NCBI GenBank assembly: GCA_025963265.1
Contig: JAOPUY010000381.1
Location: 1-9,428, forward strand
DNA length: 9,428 nt
From: Frankiales bacterium
Lineage (GTDB): Bacteria > Actinomycetota > Actinomycetes > Mycobacteriales > Jatrophihabitantaceae
Direction of reading: 5' to 3'
Numbering within the stretch: position 1 is the first letter of the stretch; the number at the start of each line of letters is the position of its first letter. The notes under the pieces are model-generated. The model saw only the letters and a list, made by a program, of their open reading frames with translations. It searched no databases and was not told where the DNA came from. Made by a program: the position numbers and the translations under genes. Of this stretch, positions 1-6,974 are shown piece by piece.

Positions 1-945
<945 letters not shown>

Positions 946-951
946 CGTCCG

Positions 952-981
952 AGTATGTCGACCTTTTCTGGAATCAGTCAA
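952..981 (-). promoter_or_regulatory. furA promoter, probably giving a leaderless mRNA
   Basis: On the minus strand TTGACT (981-976) and CATACT (957-952) are separated by 18 bp, a good match to a sigma-70-type promoter. Only six bases (CGGACG) separate the -10 box from the GTG of furA. The predicted transcription start therefore falls at or next to the first base of the start codon. No Shine-Dalgarno-like sequence precedes the GTG, as expected for leaderless translation, which is common in actinobacteria. Confidence 0.7.
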
Positions 982-982
982 G
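967..982. promoter_or_regulatory. Candidate FurA operator, promoter-proximal copy
   Basis: The plus strand reads TCTGGAATCAGTCAAG. It matches the element at 991-1006 at 13 of 16 positions and shares the core TGGAATCA. It covers the -35 box and part of the spacer of the furA promoter, where a bound repressor would block RNA polymerase. Assignment to FurA rests on position and repetition; binding is inferred. Confidence 0.55.
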
Positions 983-990
983 AGCAGGAG

Positions 991-1006
991 TTTGGAATCA
1001 CCCAAG
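991..1006. promoter_or_regulatory. Candidate FurA operator, distal copy
   Basis: The plus strand reads TTTGGAATCACCCAAG, with an internal inverted repeat TTGG-N6-CCAA (992-1005). It starts 24 bp from the start of the proximal copy, just over two helical turns, so two dimers could bind on nearly the same face. AT-rich elements of this size are usual for Fur-family operators. Confidence 0.55.
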
Positions 1007-1315
1007 AAAACCGGATTGTCCGACGATGCGCTCGAGGTGAGGACCGCCACCGCGGTCGGCCACGCTCCGGCCAGACTGCCACCGAGCGCGCCTGGCCGCG
1101 TCGCGGCCAGCGCCAGTTTCGAGTGAGGCCAGCCCGGCTAAGGGAATTCCGGCTACCTGCAATGCTGCCCGCGAGCCGACCGGAGATCATTTTATTAGCG
1201 GCTTGGAGCGCCGCCGGACGACGGCCAGCACCCATCGAGGATCGGTCTCGATCTCGGCGCTCGCGGCCACCAGTCACCGCCTGCACGGTCGAGAGGTAGC
1301 CGTGAATCATTTAGG
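1007..1315. other. Intergenic region between furA and the LacI-type gene
   Basis: No convincing gene was found here on either strand; the short open frames lack recognisable sequence and a ribosome-binding site. Visible structure includes a GACCGC-CACC-GCGGTC inverted repeat (1042-1057), a perfect 19-bp inverted repeat (1092-1110), a CCGGCTA direct repeat (1134-1140 and 1149-1155) and an AT-rich patch near 1186-1197. No tRNA or recognised riboswitch was seen. The promoter of the downstream operon should lie here or just after it, but I cannot pick convincing -35/-10 boxes. Confidence 0.5.
1092..1110. repeat. Perfect 19-bp inverted repeat
   Basis: The arms CTGGCCGCG and CGCGGCCAG are exact reverse complements around a single T at 1101. 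As RNA it could form a 7-bp stem with a 5-base loop. No T-run follows on either strand, so a rho-independent terminator is unlikely. It may be a regulator site or a structural hairpin. Confidence 0.6.
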
Positions 1316-1327
1316 TAATGCGCATTA
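1316..1327. promoter_or_regulatory. Candidate LacI-family operator (12-bp palindrome)
   Basis: TAATGCGCATTA is a perfect palindrome with CpG at its centre, the usual form of LacI/GalR-family operators, where the hinge helix inserts at the central CpG. It lies 55 bp upstream of the GTG of the LacI-type gene, so autoregulation and control of the whole downstream operon is the simplest reading. No second copy was noticed in the gaps before the downstream genes. Confidence 0.55.
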
Positions 1328-1382
1328 GTAAGGCCCTTTCTCAACTGAGTGAGTAGCCCATACGGATAGGTCAGGGGTTGTC

Positions 1383-2465
1383 GTGTCGGAGAAGTCGCGA
1401 ACACCGCTACGGGGCGGGCGGGCGCGCCAAGCAGACGTCGCCCGGCTGGCCCAGGTGTCACAGACGACCGTCTCGCTCGTGCTCGGCGGCAACCGCCAGG
1501 GCGTGGTGATCAACGAGGCGACCCAGGGTCGCGTCCGGGAGGCGGCCAAGACGCTCGGGTACGTGCCCGATCCGGCCGCCCAGCGGCTGGCGAATTCCCA
1601 GAACAACCTGATCGGCGTCTTCAGCTTCACCGCCACCTTCCCCACCGCGGTCGAGCACTCTTACTACCCGTTCCTAGTCGGCATCGAGGAGGAGGCGGCG
1701 AAGCAGGGCTATGACCTGGTCCTGTTCACCGGGTCGAGCGCCAGCCGGGCCGGCGCTCGAGGGCCGGCCCTCAATCGGGTCCGCCTGGCCGACGGTTGCC
1801 TGATCCTGGGGCGGCACCTCCCGGCGGCCCAGGTGCGCCGACTCATCGAGGACGGCTTTCCGGTGGTCCACCTCGGTCGCACCGCCGAGCCCGACGTGCC
1901 CTGGGTGGGCGCGGACTACGCCGCCGCGACCGCCGAGGTCGTCCAGCACCTCGTCGAACTGGGGCACCGCGCGATCCTGCTGATTCGCGAGGATGACGAG
2001 GCGCTGCCCTCCACTGATCGCGAACTCGGTTTCCGCACCGGCCTGGCCGCCGCCGGCCAGTGGCGGCCAGCGAAGGCCGTTTTCCGGACCGCCTCCCCGG
2101 AGACCGACATCACCGCCGATTGGGTTCGGACCCAGATCGCCGCCGGCGTCACCGCCATCGTCGCCGAGGAGACCGACAGCGGCGCCGTCTGGCGCGCCCT
2201 GCTCACCGCGCTGGACCAGGCCGGCATCCACCCGCCGCACGAACTGTCGATCGCGCTGCTCGGCTCACCGCCAGCCGATCTGGCCGGCGGTCGGGTCGCC
2301 ACCGGCTTCGACCTCCCGCGCAGCGCCCTCGGCGCTGCCGCCGTCCGGATGCTGGTCGCGCGACTGGCCGGCGGCCAACGCCCCGAACCGCTGGTCCACT
2401 GCGAGTTCCGCCTGGGCGCCACGACCGGAGTCCCCGCCCGAGACAACAACAAGCCCGCTCGTTGA
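1383..2465 (+). CDS. LacI-family transcriptional regulator
   Basis: 360-residue repressor-type regulator of a catabolic operon. The N-terminal helix-turn-helix (about 15-36) contains QADVARLAQVSQTTVSLVLGG, the LacI-family pattern. The recognition helix has Gln27-Thr28, and Leu32 replaces the arginine common in TVSRVL. The hinge helix region is VPDPAAQRLA (61-70). The rest is a periplasmic-binding-protein-like effector domain, for example YYPFLVGIEEEAAKQGYDLVLF (about 94-115), followed by the typical C-terminal DLPRSALGAAAVRML. The GTG start has AGGGG five bases upstream. It is the first gene of the plus-strand set, 43 bp before the FAD oxidoreductase, and probably controls it through the 1316-1327 palindrome. 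The effector cannot be deduced; it is probably the imported substrate or a product of the operon enzymes. Confidence 0.93.
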   Translation: MSEKSRTPLRGGRARQADVARLAQVSQTTVSLVLGGNRQGVVINEATQGRVREAAKTLGYVPDPAAQRLANSQNNLIGVFSFTATFPTAVEHSYYPFLVGIEEEAAKQGYDLVLFTGSSASRAGARGPALNRVRLADGCLILGRHLPAAQVRRLIEDGFPVVHLGRTAEPDVPWVGADYAAATAEVVQHLVELGHRAILLIREDDEALPSTDRELGFRTGLAAAGQWRPAKAVFRTASPETDITADWVRTQIAAGVTAIVAEETDSGAVWRALLTALDQAGIHPPHELSIALLGSPPADLAGGRVATGFDLPRSALGAAAVRMLVARLAGGQRPEPLVHCEFRLGATTGVPARDNNKPAR

Positions 2466-2508
2466 GATCAGCCCCCGTCGTTGAAAACAGCCAAAGGAGA
2501 GACCGATC

Positions 2509-4137
2509 ATGTCCCACCGCTCGCCCGTTATGGCCGACCCCGACGTCCTCATCGTCGGCGGCGGCGTCGGCGGAGTGGCCGCGGCGCTGGCCGCGTGCCG
2601 AGCCGGCCGGCGGGCCATCCTCACCGAGGAGACCGATTGGATCGGCGGTCAGCTCACGGCTCAGGCCGTGCCCCCGGATGAGCACCCGTGGGTTGAGCAG
2701 TTCGGCGTCACCGCCGCTTATCGCGCGCTGCGACAGGGCATCCGCGACTACTACCGGCAGTGGTACCCGCTTCGCTCGCAGGCGCTGGCCCTCACCGAGC
2801 TCAACCCGGGAGCCGGCCGAGTCAGCAAGCTCTGCCACGAACCGCGGGTCGCGCTGGCGGTGCTGCAGGCCATGCTCGCGCCGTACGAGTCCGACGGCCG
2901 GTTGCAAGTCTTGACCGAACATCGCGCCCGGGCCGCGCAGGTCGACGGCGACCGGGTGAGGACGGTGAGCGTGCAGGACCTTCGCTCGGGCGCGACCATC
3001 GAGATCAGCGCCCGCTACGTGCTGGACGCCACCGAGACCGGGGAGCTGCTCGCGCTGGCCGGCGCGGAGTTCTCCCTCGGCGCGGAGGCCCGCTCGGAAC
3101 ACGACGAGCCACACGCTCCCGAGGTGGCCGATCCCCTTGATCAGCAGGGCATTACTGTCTGCTTCGCGGTCTCGCACCACGAGGGCGAGGACCACACGAT
3201 CGACCAGCCCGCCGACTACGGGTTCTGGCGAAGCTACCGACCCGACTTCTGGCCGGGGCCGTTGCTCGGCTTCCAGGCGCCGGACCCGCGCACCCTGGAG
3301 CCCGTCGCCCGCACCTTCAGGCCCAACCCGATCGAGGACCCGCTCGAGGTGTCGGCCGACCAGAGCGCCGACGCCGGGGACAAGGAGCTCTGGACCTTCC
3401 GTCGGGTGCTCGCCCGCGGACTGCACCGACCCGGTTCCTTCGCCTCCGACATCACCTTGGTGAACTGGCCGCTCAACGACTACTGGCTCAAGCCGCTGAT
3501 CGGGCCGGATGAGGCCAGCTCGCAGCAGGCGGTGGCCGAGGCCCGGCAGCTGTCGCTGTCCCTGCTGTACTGGCTGCAGACCGAGGCCCCCCGGCCCGAC
3601 GGCGGCACCGGCTTTCCCGGCTTGCGGATCCGCCCGGATGTGACGGGAACTGCTGACGGCCTCGCGAAGTCGCCCTACGGGCGGGAATCACGACGGGCCC
3701 GGACGGTCACGACGATCACCGAGCACGACGTCGCGATCGCGATCGTCGGCCCGAACGGCGGCACCCGCTACCGCGACTCGGTCGGCGTGGGCGGCTACCG
3801 GATCGATCTGCATCCCTCGACCGGCGGCAGAAACTACATCGACATCGGCTCGGTCCCCTTCGAGATCCCGCTCGGAGCGCTCGTCCCCCAGCGAGTGCGC
3901 AACCTGCTGCCGGCCGGCAAGAACATCGGCACCACGCACATCACCAACGGCTGCTACCGCTTGCACCCGGTGGAGTGGAACGTCGGCGAGGTGGCGGGCG
4001 CGCTGGCCGCGCACTGCCTCGACCACGCCGTGGAACCGCAGCAGGTTCAGGCCGAGGACAAGCACTTCGAGGAGTTCGCGCGAGCGCTCGAACACGTGGG
4101 AATCCAACGCCACTGGCCAGATATCCGCGGCTACTGA
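2509..4137 (+). CDS. FAD-dependent oxidoreductase (FAD_oxidored family)
   Basis: 542-residue cytoplasmic flavoenzyme. The N-terminal Rossmann dinucleotide-binding motif is VLIVGGGVGGVAAALAACRAG (13-33; Gly17, Gly19, Gly22), followed by the acidic residue ending beta-2 (Glu40) and TDWIGGQLT (42-50). A second FAD-contact motif is LDATETGELLALAG (172-185). The C-terminal LLPAGKNIGTTHITNGCYRLHPVEWNVGEVAGALA (466-500) is the usual FAD-capping segment. This matches the broad family of predicted oxidoreductases with a TEETDWIGGQLT-like segment, whose substrates are mostly unknown. There is no signal peptide or membrane segment. The ATG at 2509 has AAAGGAG nine bases upstream; the in-frame ATG at 2530 lacks such a site. 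Its place before the HyuA-like gene suggests it oxidises or reduces the operon's substrate or product, which is inference. Confidence 0.9.
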   Translation: MSHRSPVMADPDVLIVGGGVGGVAAALAACRAGRRAILTEETDWIGGQLTAQAVPPDEHPWVEQFGVTAAYRALRQGIRDYYRQWYPLRSQALALTELNPGAGRVSKLCHEPRVALAVLQAMLAPYESDGRLQVLTEHRARAAQVDGDRVRTVSVQDLRSGATIEISARYVLDATETGELLALAGAEFSLGAEARSEHDEPHAPEVADPLDQQGITVCFAVSHHEGEDHTIDQPADYGFWRSYRPDFWPGPLLGFQAPDPRTLEPVARTFRPNPIEDPLEVSADQSADAGDKELWTFRRVLARGLHRPGSFASDITLVNWPLNDYWLKPLIGPDEASSQQAVAEARQLSLSLLYWLQTEAPRPDGGTGFPGLRIRPDVTGTADGLAKSPYGRESRRARTVTTITEHDVAIAIVGPNGGTRYRDSVGVGGYRIDLHPSTGGRNYIDIGSVPFEIPLGALVPQRVRNLLPAGKNIGTTHITNGCYRLHPVEWNVGEVAGALAAHCLDHAVEPQQVQAEDKHFEEFARALEHVGIQRHWPDIRGY

Positions 4138-4139
4138 CT

Positions 4140-4174
4140 GAGCCCGCGACGAGCCCGCGACCCGAGCCCGTGAC
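4140..4174. repeat. Short direct repeats (11-bp unit, three copies)
   Basis: GAGCCCGCGAC occurs at 4140-4150 and 4151-4161, and a copy with one change (GAGCCCGTGAC) at 4164-4174, in the 61-bp gap between the oxidoreductase and HyuA-like genes. It looks like a small tandem duplication that lengthened the spacer. It ends before the ribosome-binding site of the next gene (GAGGAG, 4185-4190). Confidence 0.75.
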
Positions 4175-4198
4175 ACCAAAGGTTGAGGAGTTCAGGAC

Positions 4199-6328
4199 AT
4201 GACTAATCCTCGCATCCGCGTCGGCATCGACGTCGGCGGCACCTTCACCGACGCCGTCGCGATCGACGCGGCGACAATGCAGCTCGTCGGACAGGCGAAA
4301 GTGCCGACGAGTCACCAGCACGTCGACGGCGTCGCGCACGGCATCGTTGAAGCGCTCGAGCAATTGCTCGACCGCGTCGGGGCAAGACCGGAGGACGTCG
4401 CCTTTCTCGCCCACGGCACCACGCAGGCCACGAACGCGCTGCTGGAAGGCGACGTCGCCGCCGTCGGCCTGATCGGTATCGGGTCGGGGCCGGGCGCGGT
4501 CATGACCCGGCACCTCGCCTCGCTGCGCAAGCTGGAGACGACGCCGGGCAGGCACCTGCCGCTGACCTACGCGCACGTCGCCGACCCCACCGACGCCGTC
4601 GCGGTCAAAGCCGCAATCGAGCAACTGCAGCAGGAGGGCGCGCAGGTCCTGGTCGCGACCGAGCCGTTCAGCGTGGACAGCTCCGACGGAGAGGACGAGG
4701 TTCTCGCCGTCGCGCGCGAGAACGGCGTCCTCGCCGCCGGAGCGCACGAGATCACCTCGCTCTACGGCCTGCGCAAACGCACCCGGACGGCGGTCGTCAA
4801 CGCGGCGATCCTCCCCAAGATGCTCGCGACCGCCGACCTGGTCGATTCGAGCATCTCCAAGGCCGGGGTCACCGCGCCGCTGATGGTCATGCGCTGTGAC
4901 GGCGGCGTCATGTCTCTCGACGAGATGCGCCGCCGGCCGCTGCTGACCGTGCTGTCCGGGCCCGCGGCCGGGGTGGCCGGAGCGCTCATGCAGGAACGGG
5001 TCAGCGAGGGCATCTTTCTCGAGACCGGTGGGACTTCGACCGACATCAGCGTCATCCACCGGGGCAAAGTCGCGATCCGCTACGCCACGATTCTGGGCGA
5101 GCAGACGTACTTGTCCGCGCTGGACGTGCGCACCGTCGGGATCGGCGGCGGCTCGATGGTGCGGCTGGGGGCCGGCGCGGTCACCGCGGTCGGGCCCCGC
5201 AGCGCGCACATCGCCGGACTGCCCTACGCCTGTTTCGCCAATCCTGAGGACTTGCAGGACGCCCGCATCGCCACCATCCGGCCGATGGCCGATGACCCCG
5301 ATGACTACGCGGTGATCGACTCCGCCGGCGGGCGGTTCGCGATCACCATGACGTGCGCGGCCAATGCGCTCGGGCTGGTCCCGGAGACCGACTTCGCCCA
5401 CTCGGACCCGACGTCGGCGCAACTGGCGCTGGCTCCGTTGGCGCAACTGCTCGGCACTGACGTCGCCGGCGCGGCCCGCACGGTGCTCGACGGCGGCATC
5501 GGGCAGGTCCGGGCGGTGGTGGATCGCATGGTGCGCGACTACCGCCTCGATCAGGACGAGATTCGGCTGGTCGGCGGGGGCGGCGGCGCCGCCACCGTGA
5601 CCCCGCACCTCGGTCAGACCATGGGCCTGCCGCAGGCGATCGCCGATCACAACGAGGTCATCAGCCCCATCGGCGTCGCGCTCGCGCTCATCCGCGAGCA
5701 GATCGAGCGGATCATCCCCGGAGCGGGACCGGACCAGATCCTGGCCGTGCGCAACGAGGCGGCCCAGGCCGTCCTGGCCGAGGGCGCGGCGCCCGGGGCG
5801 ATCGAGGTCGATGTGACGGTCGATGCCCAGACCAACACGGTTCGGGCCGTCGCCACCGGCGCCTCGGAGCTGCGCACGCGGGACCGTTCCCAACATCTGG
5901 CCGAGGCCGAGCTGCGGGCCATCGCGGCCGAGAGCCTGCGGGTCGACCCCGACGTCCTCGAGGTGCTCGCCCACACCGTCGCCCACATCGTCTTCGGCGT
6001 CGAGCGACCGCGACGCTGGCGGCGACCGCACCACAGCGTCCGGGTCCTGGACTCCGACGGGGTGATCCGCTTGGTGTCCGCCGACGCCCAGGTCGAGGTC
6101 ACCAACGTCGCCGGCACCATCGAGGCGTTGCGCGGCCTGGTCCACGCCAGCACCACCTACGGCGACGGCGGCGTGCGGGCGCCGGCGGTGCACCTGCTGC
6201 TCGGAACGCGGGTGGCCGACCTCACCGGCGTGCTGGACACCGAGGCGCTGCTGGCGTTGGCCCAGGGTGAGCTGAGCAACCTCCCGGGCGACGCGACAGT
6301 GGTGGCGATCGTCGAGCCCCGATCATGA
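4199..6328 (+). CDS. Hydantoinase A/oxoprolinase-family protein (HyuA-like)
   Basis: 709-residue protein of the ASKHA (acetate kinase/actin/Hsp70-like) ATPase fold. Family members use ATP to open or activate lactams, hydantoins and related amides, or to phosphorylate small substrates. The N-terminal domain (about 5-185) has the phosphate loop GIDVGGTFTDAV (9-20) and HGTTQATNALLE (72-83). The catalytic domain (about 195-500) has SGPAAGVAGA (253-262), LETGGTSTDISV (274-285), GIGGGSMVRLG (314-324) and VGGGGGAATVTPHLG (458-472). Residues about 515-709 do not look like the usual HyuA C-terminus and may be a separate domain. The ATG has GAGGAG eight bases upstream. No HyuB (hydantoinase B) gene is present. 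The stop overlaps the next start (ATGA, 6325-6328), implying translational coupling. Substrate unknown; family assignment is secure. Confidence 0.92.
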   Translation: MTNPRIRVGIDVGGTFTDAVAIDAATMQLVGQAKVPTSHQHVDGVAHGIVEALEQLLDRVGARPEDVAFLAHGTTQATNALLEGDVAAVGLIGIGSGPGAVMTRHLASLRKLETTPGRHLPLTYAHVADPTDAVAVKAAIEQLQQEGAQVLVATEPFSVDSSDGEDEVLAVARENGVLAAGAHEITSLYGLRKRTRTAVVNAAILPKMLATADLVDSSISKAGVTAPLMVMRCDGGVMSLDEMRRRPLLTVLSGPAAGVAGALMQERVSEGIFLETGGTSTDISVIHRGKVAIRYATILGEQTYLSALDVRTVGIGGGSMVRLGAGAVTAVGPRSAHIAGLPYACFANPEDLQDARIATIRPMADDPDDYAVIDSAGGRFAITMTCAANALGLVPETDFAHSDPTSAQLALAPLAQLLGTDVAGAARTVLDGGIGQVRAVVDRMVRDYRLDQDEIRLVGGGGGAATVTPHLGQTMGLPQAIADHNEVISPIGVALALIREQIERIIPGAGPDQILAVRNEAAQAVLAEGAAPGAIEVDVTVDAQTNTVRAVATGASELRTRDRSQHLAEAELRAIAAESLRVDPDVLEVLAHTVAHIVFGVERPRRWRRPHHSVRVLDSDGVIRLVSADAQVEVTNVAGTIEALRGLVHASTTYGDGGVRAPAVHLLLGTRVADLTGVLDTEALLALAQGELSNLPGDATVVAIVEPRS

Positions 6329-6966
6329 CTGTCGCCGGCACGGCCTTTCTCCGCAGCCTCGACGCGCGGAGTCGGCGGGGACTACTGCGCGAGTGCCGCT
6401 CGCTGGCCGAAAGCTCCGACGGCGATTTGGCCGCGGAGTTCCTGGCCGAGCAGCCGACCCACGCCGGCCGCGACGCCGGCCTGGTTCGGCTATGGGCGCA
6501 AAGGGCAAGCGAGTTCGGCGCGCACCTGGACGTCGAGGCCAGTTCGGGACCGCCGCTGCGCGTCTTCGAGCGGACCAACGGTCTCGGTCAGCTCCTGCTG
6601 GCCCGATTCTCCTCCCGCCCGGTGCCGACGGTCGAGCTCTACACCGACACGCTGGCCCTGGCCGATGAACTGAGCGCCGAGCTCGGCTGGCTCGAGTGGT
6701 TTCCGCTGGGCGCCGTGCGGCAGGCCGCGATGGCTCACGAACAGGCGCACTGCCACCTGCACCAGCAGCGGGCTAAGCGCGAACTCAAGCGCGCGGTCGA
6801 CGCCAGCGCGGGACGCATCGGGCGGCTGCGCTTCTTGGCCCATGTCGTCGGGGCCGACGAGCTGGCCGCGCACGCCCACGCCCAGCGCGTCGCCCAGCTG
6901 GGCCGAAGTCCCTTGTTACTCAGCGCCGCGCTCGGACTCGCGGCCGACTTGATCCGATCGAACTGA
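6325..6966 (+). CDS. Unrecognised protein with HExxH motif, possible zincin-like metalloprotein
   Basis: 213-residue soluble, probably helical protein with no signal peptide or membrane segment. I do not recognise a named family. The notable feature is AAMAHEQAHCHLH (134-146), which contains HExxH (His138, Glu139, His142), the zinc-binding and catalytic motif of zincin peptidases. GADELAAHAHAQRV (176-189) follows, with Glu179 37 residues after His142 as a possible third ligand. This order recalls the ImmA/IrrE (M78) layout of HExxH plus a later ExxA helix, but similarity is at motif level only. The preceding PTVELYTDTLALADEL (101-116) could be the edge strand before the active-site helix. It overlaps the HyuA-like gene by 4 bp and the permease begins 8 bp later, so it is made with them. 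It could be a peptidase, an amidohydrolase-like accessory protein, or a helical protein without metal. Confidence 0.8.
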   Translation: MTVAGTAFLRSLDARSRRGLLRECRSLAESSDGDLAAEFLAEQPTHAGRDAGLVRLWAQRASEFGAHLDVEASSGPPLRVFERTNGLGQLLLARFSSRPVPTVELYTDTLALADELSAELGWLEWFPLGAVRQAAMAHEQAHCHLHQQRAKRELKRAVDASAGRIGRLRFLAHVVGADELAAHAHAQRVAQLGRSPLLLSAALGLAADLIRSN

Positions 6967-6974
6967 GGCCAGTC

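Noticed and set aside
1143..1150. GGAATTCC palindrome as an operator
   Set aside because: Eight bases only, expected by chance at this scale, with no promoter or repeat copy to support it.
978..1310. 110-residue minus-strand open frame in the intergenic region
   Set aside because: Arg-rich and without recognisable motifs or a ribosome-binding site; it overlaps the furA operators.
2203..3426. 407-residue minus-strand open frame opposite the LacI-type and FAD genes
   Set aside because: It spans the ends of two well-supported plus-strand genes and has no recognisable family sequence.
3941..6193. 750-residue open frame on the minus strand opposite the HyuA-like gene
   Set aside because: It is a high-GC antisense shadow with low-complexity Arg/Gly/Asp composition. 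The plus strand encodes clear ASKHA motifs with a ribosome-binding site.
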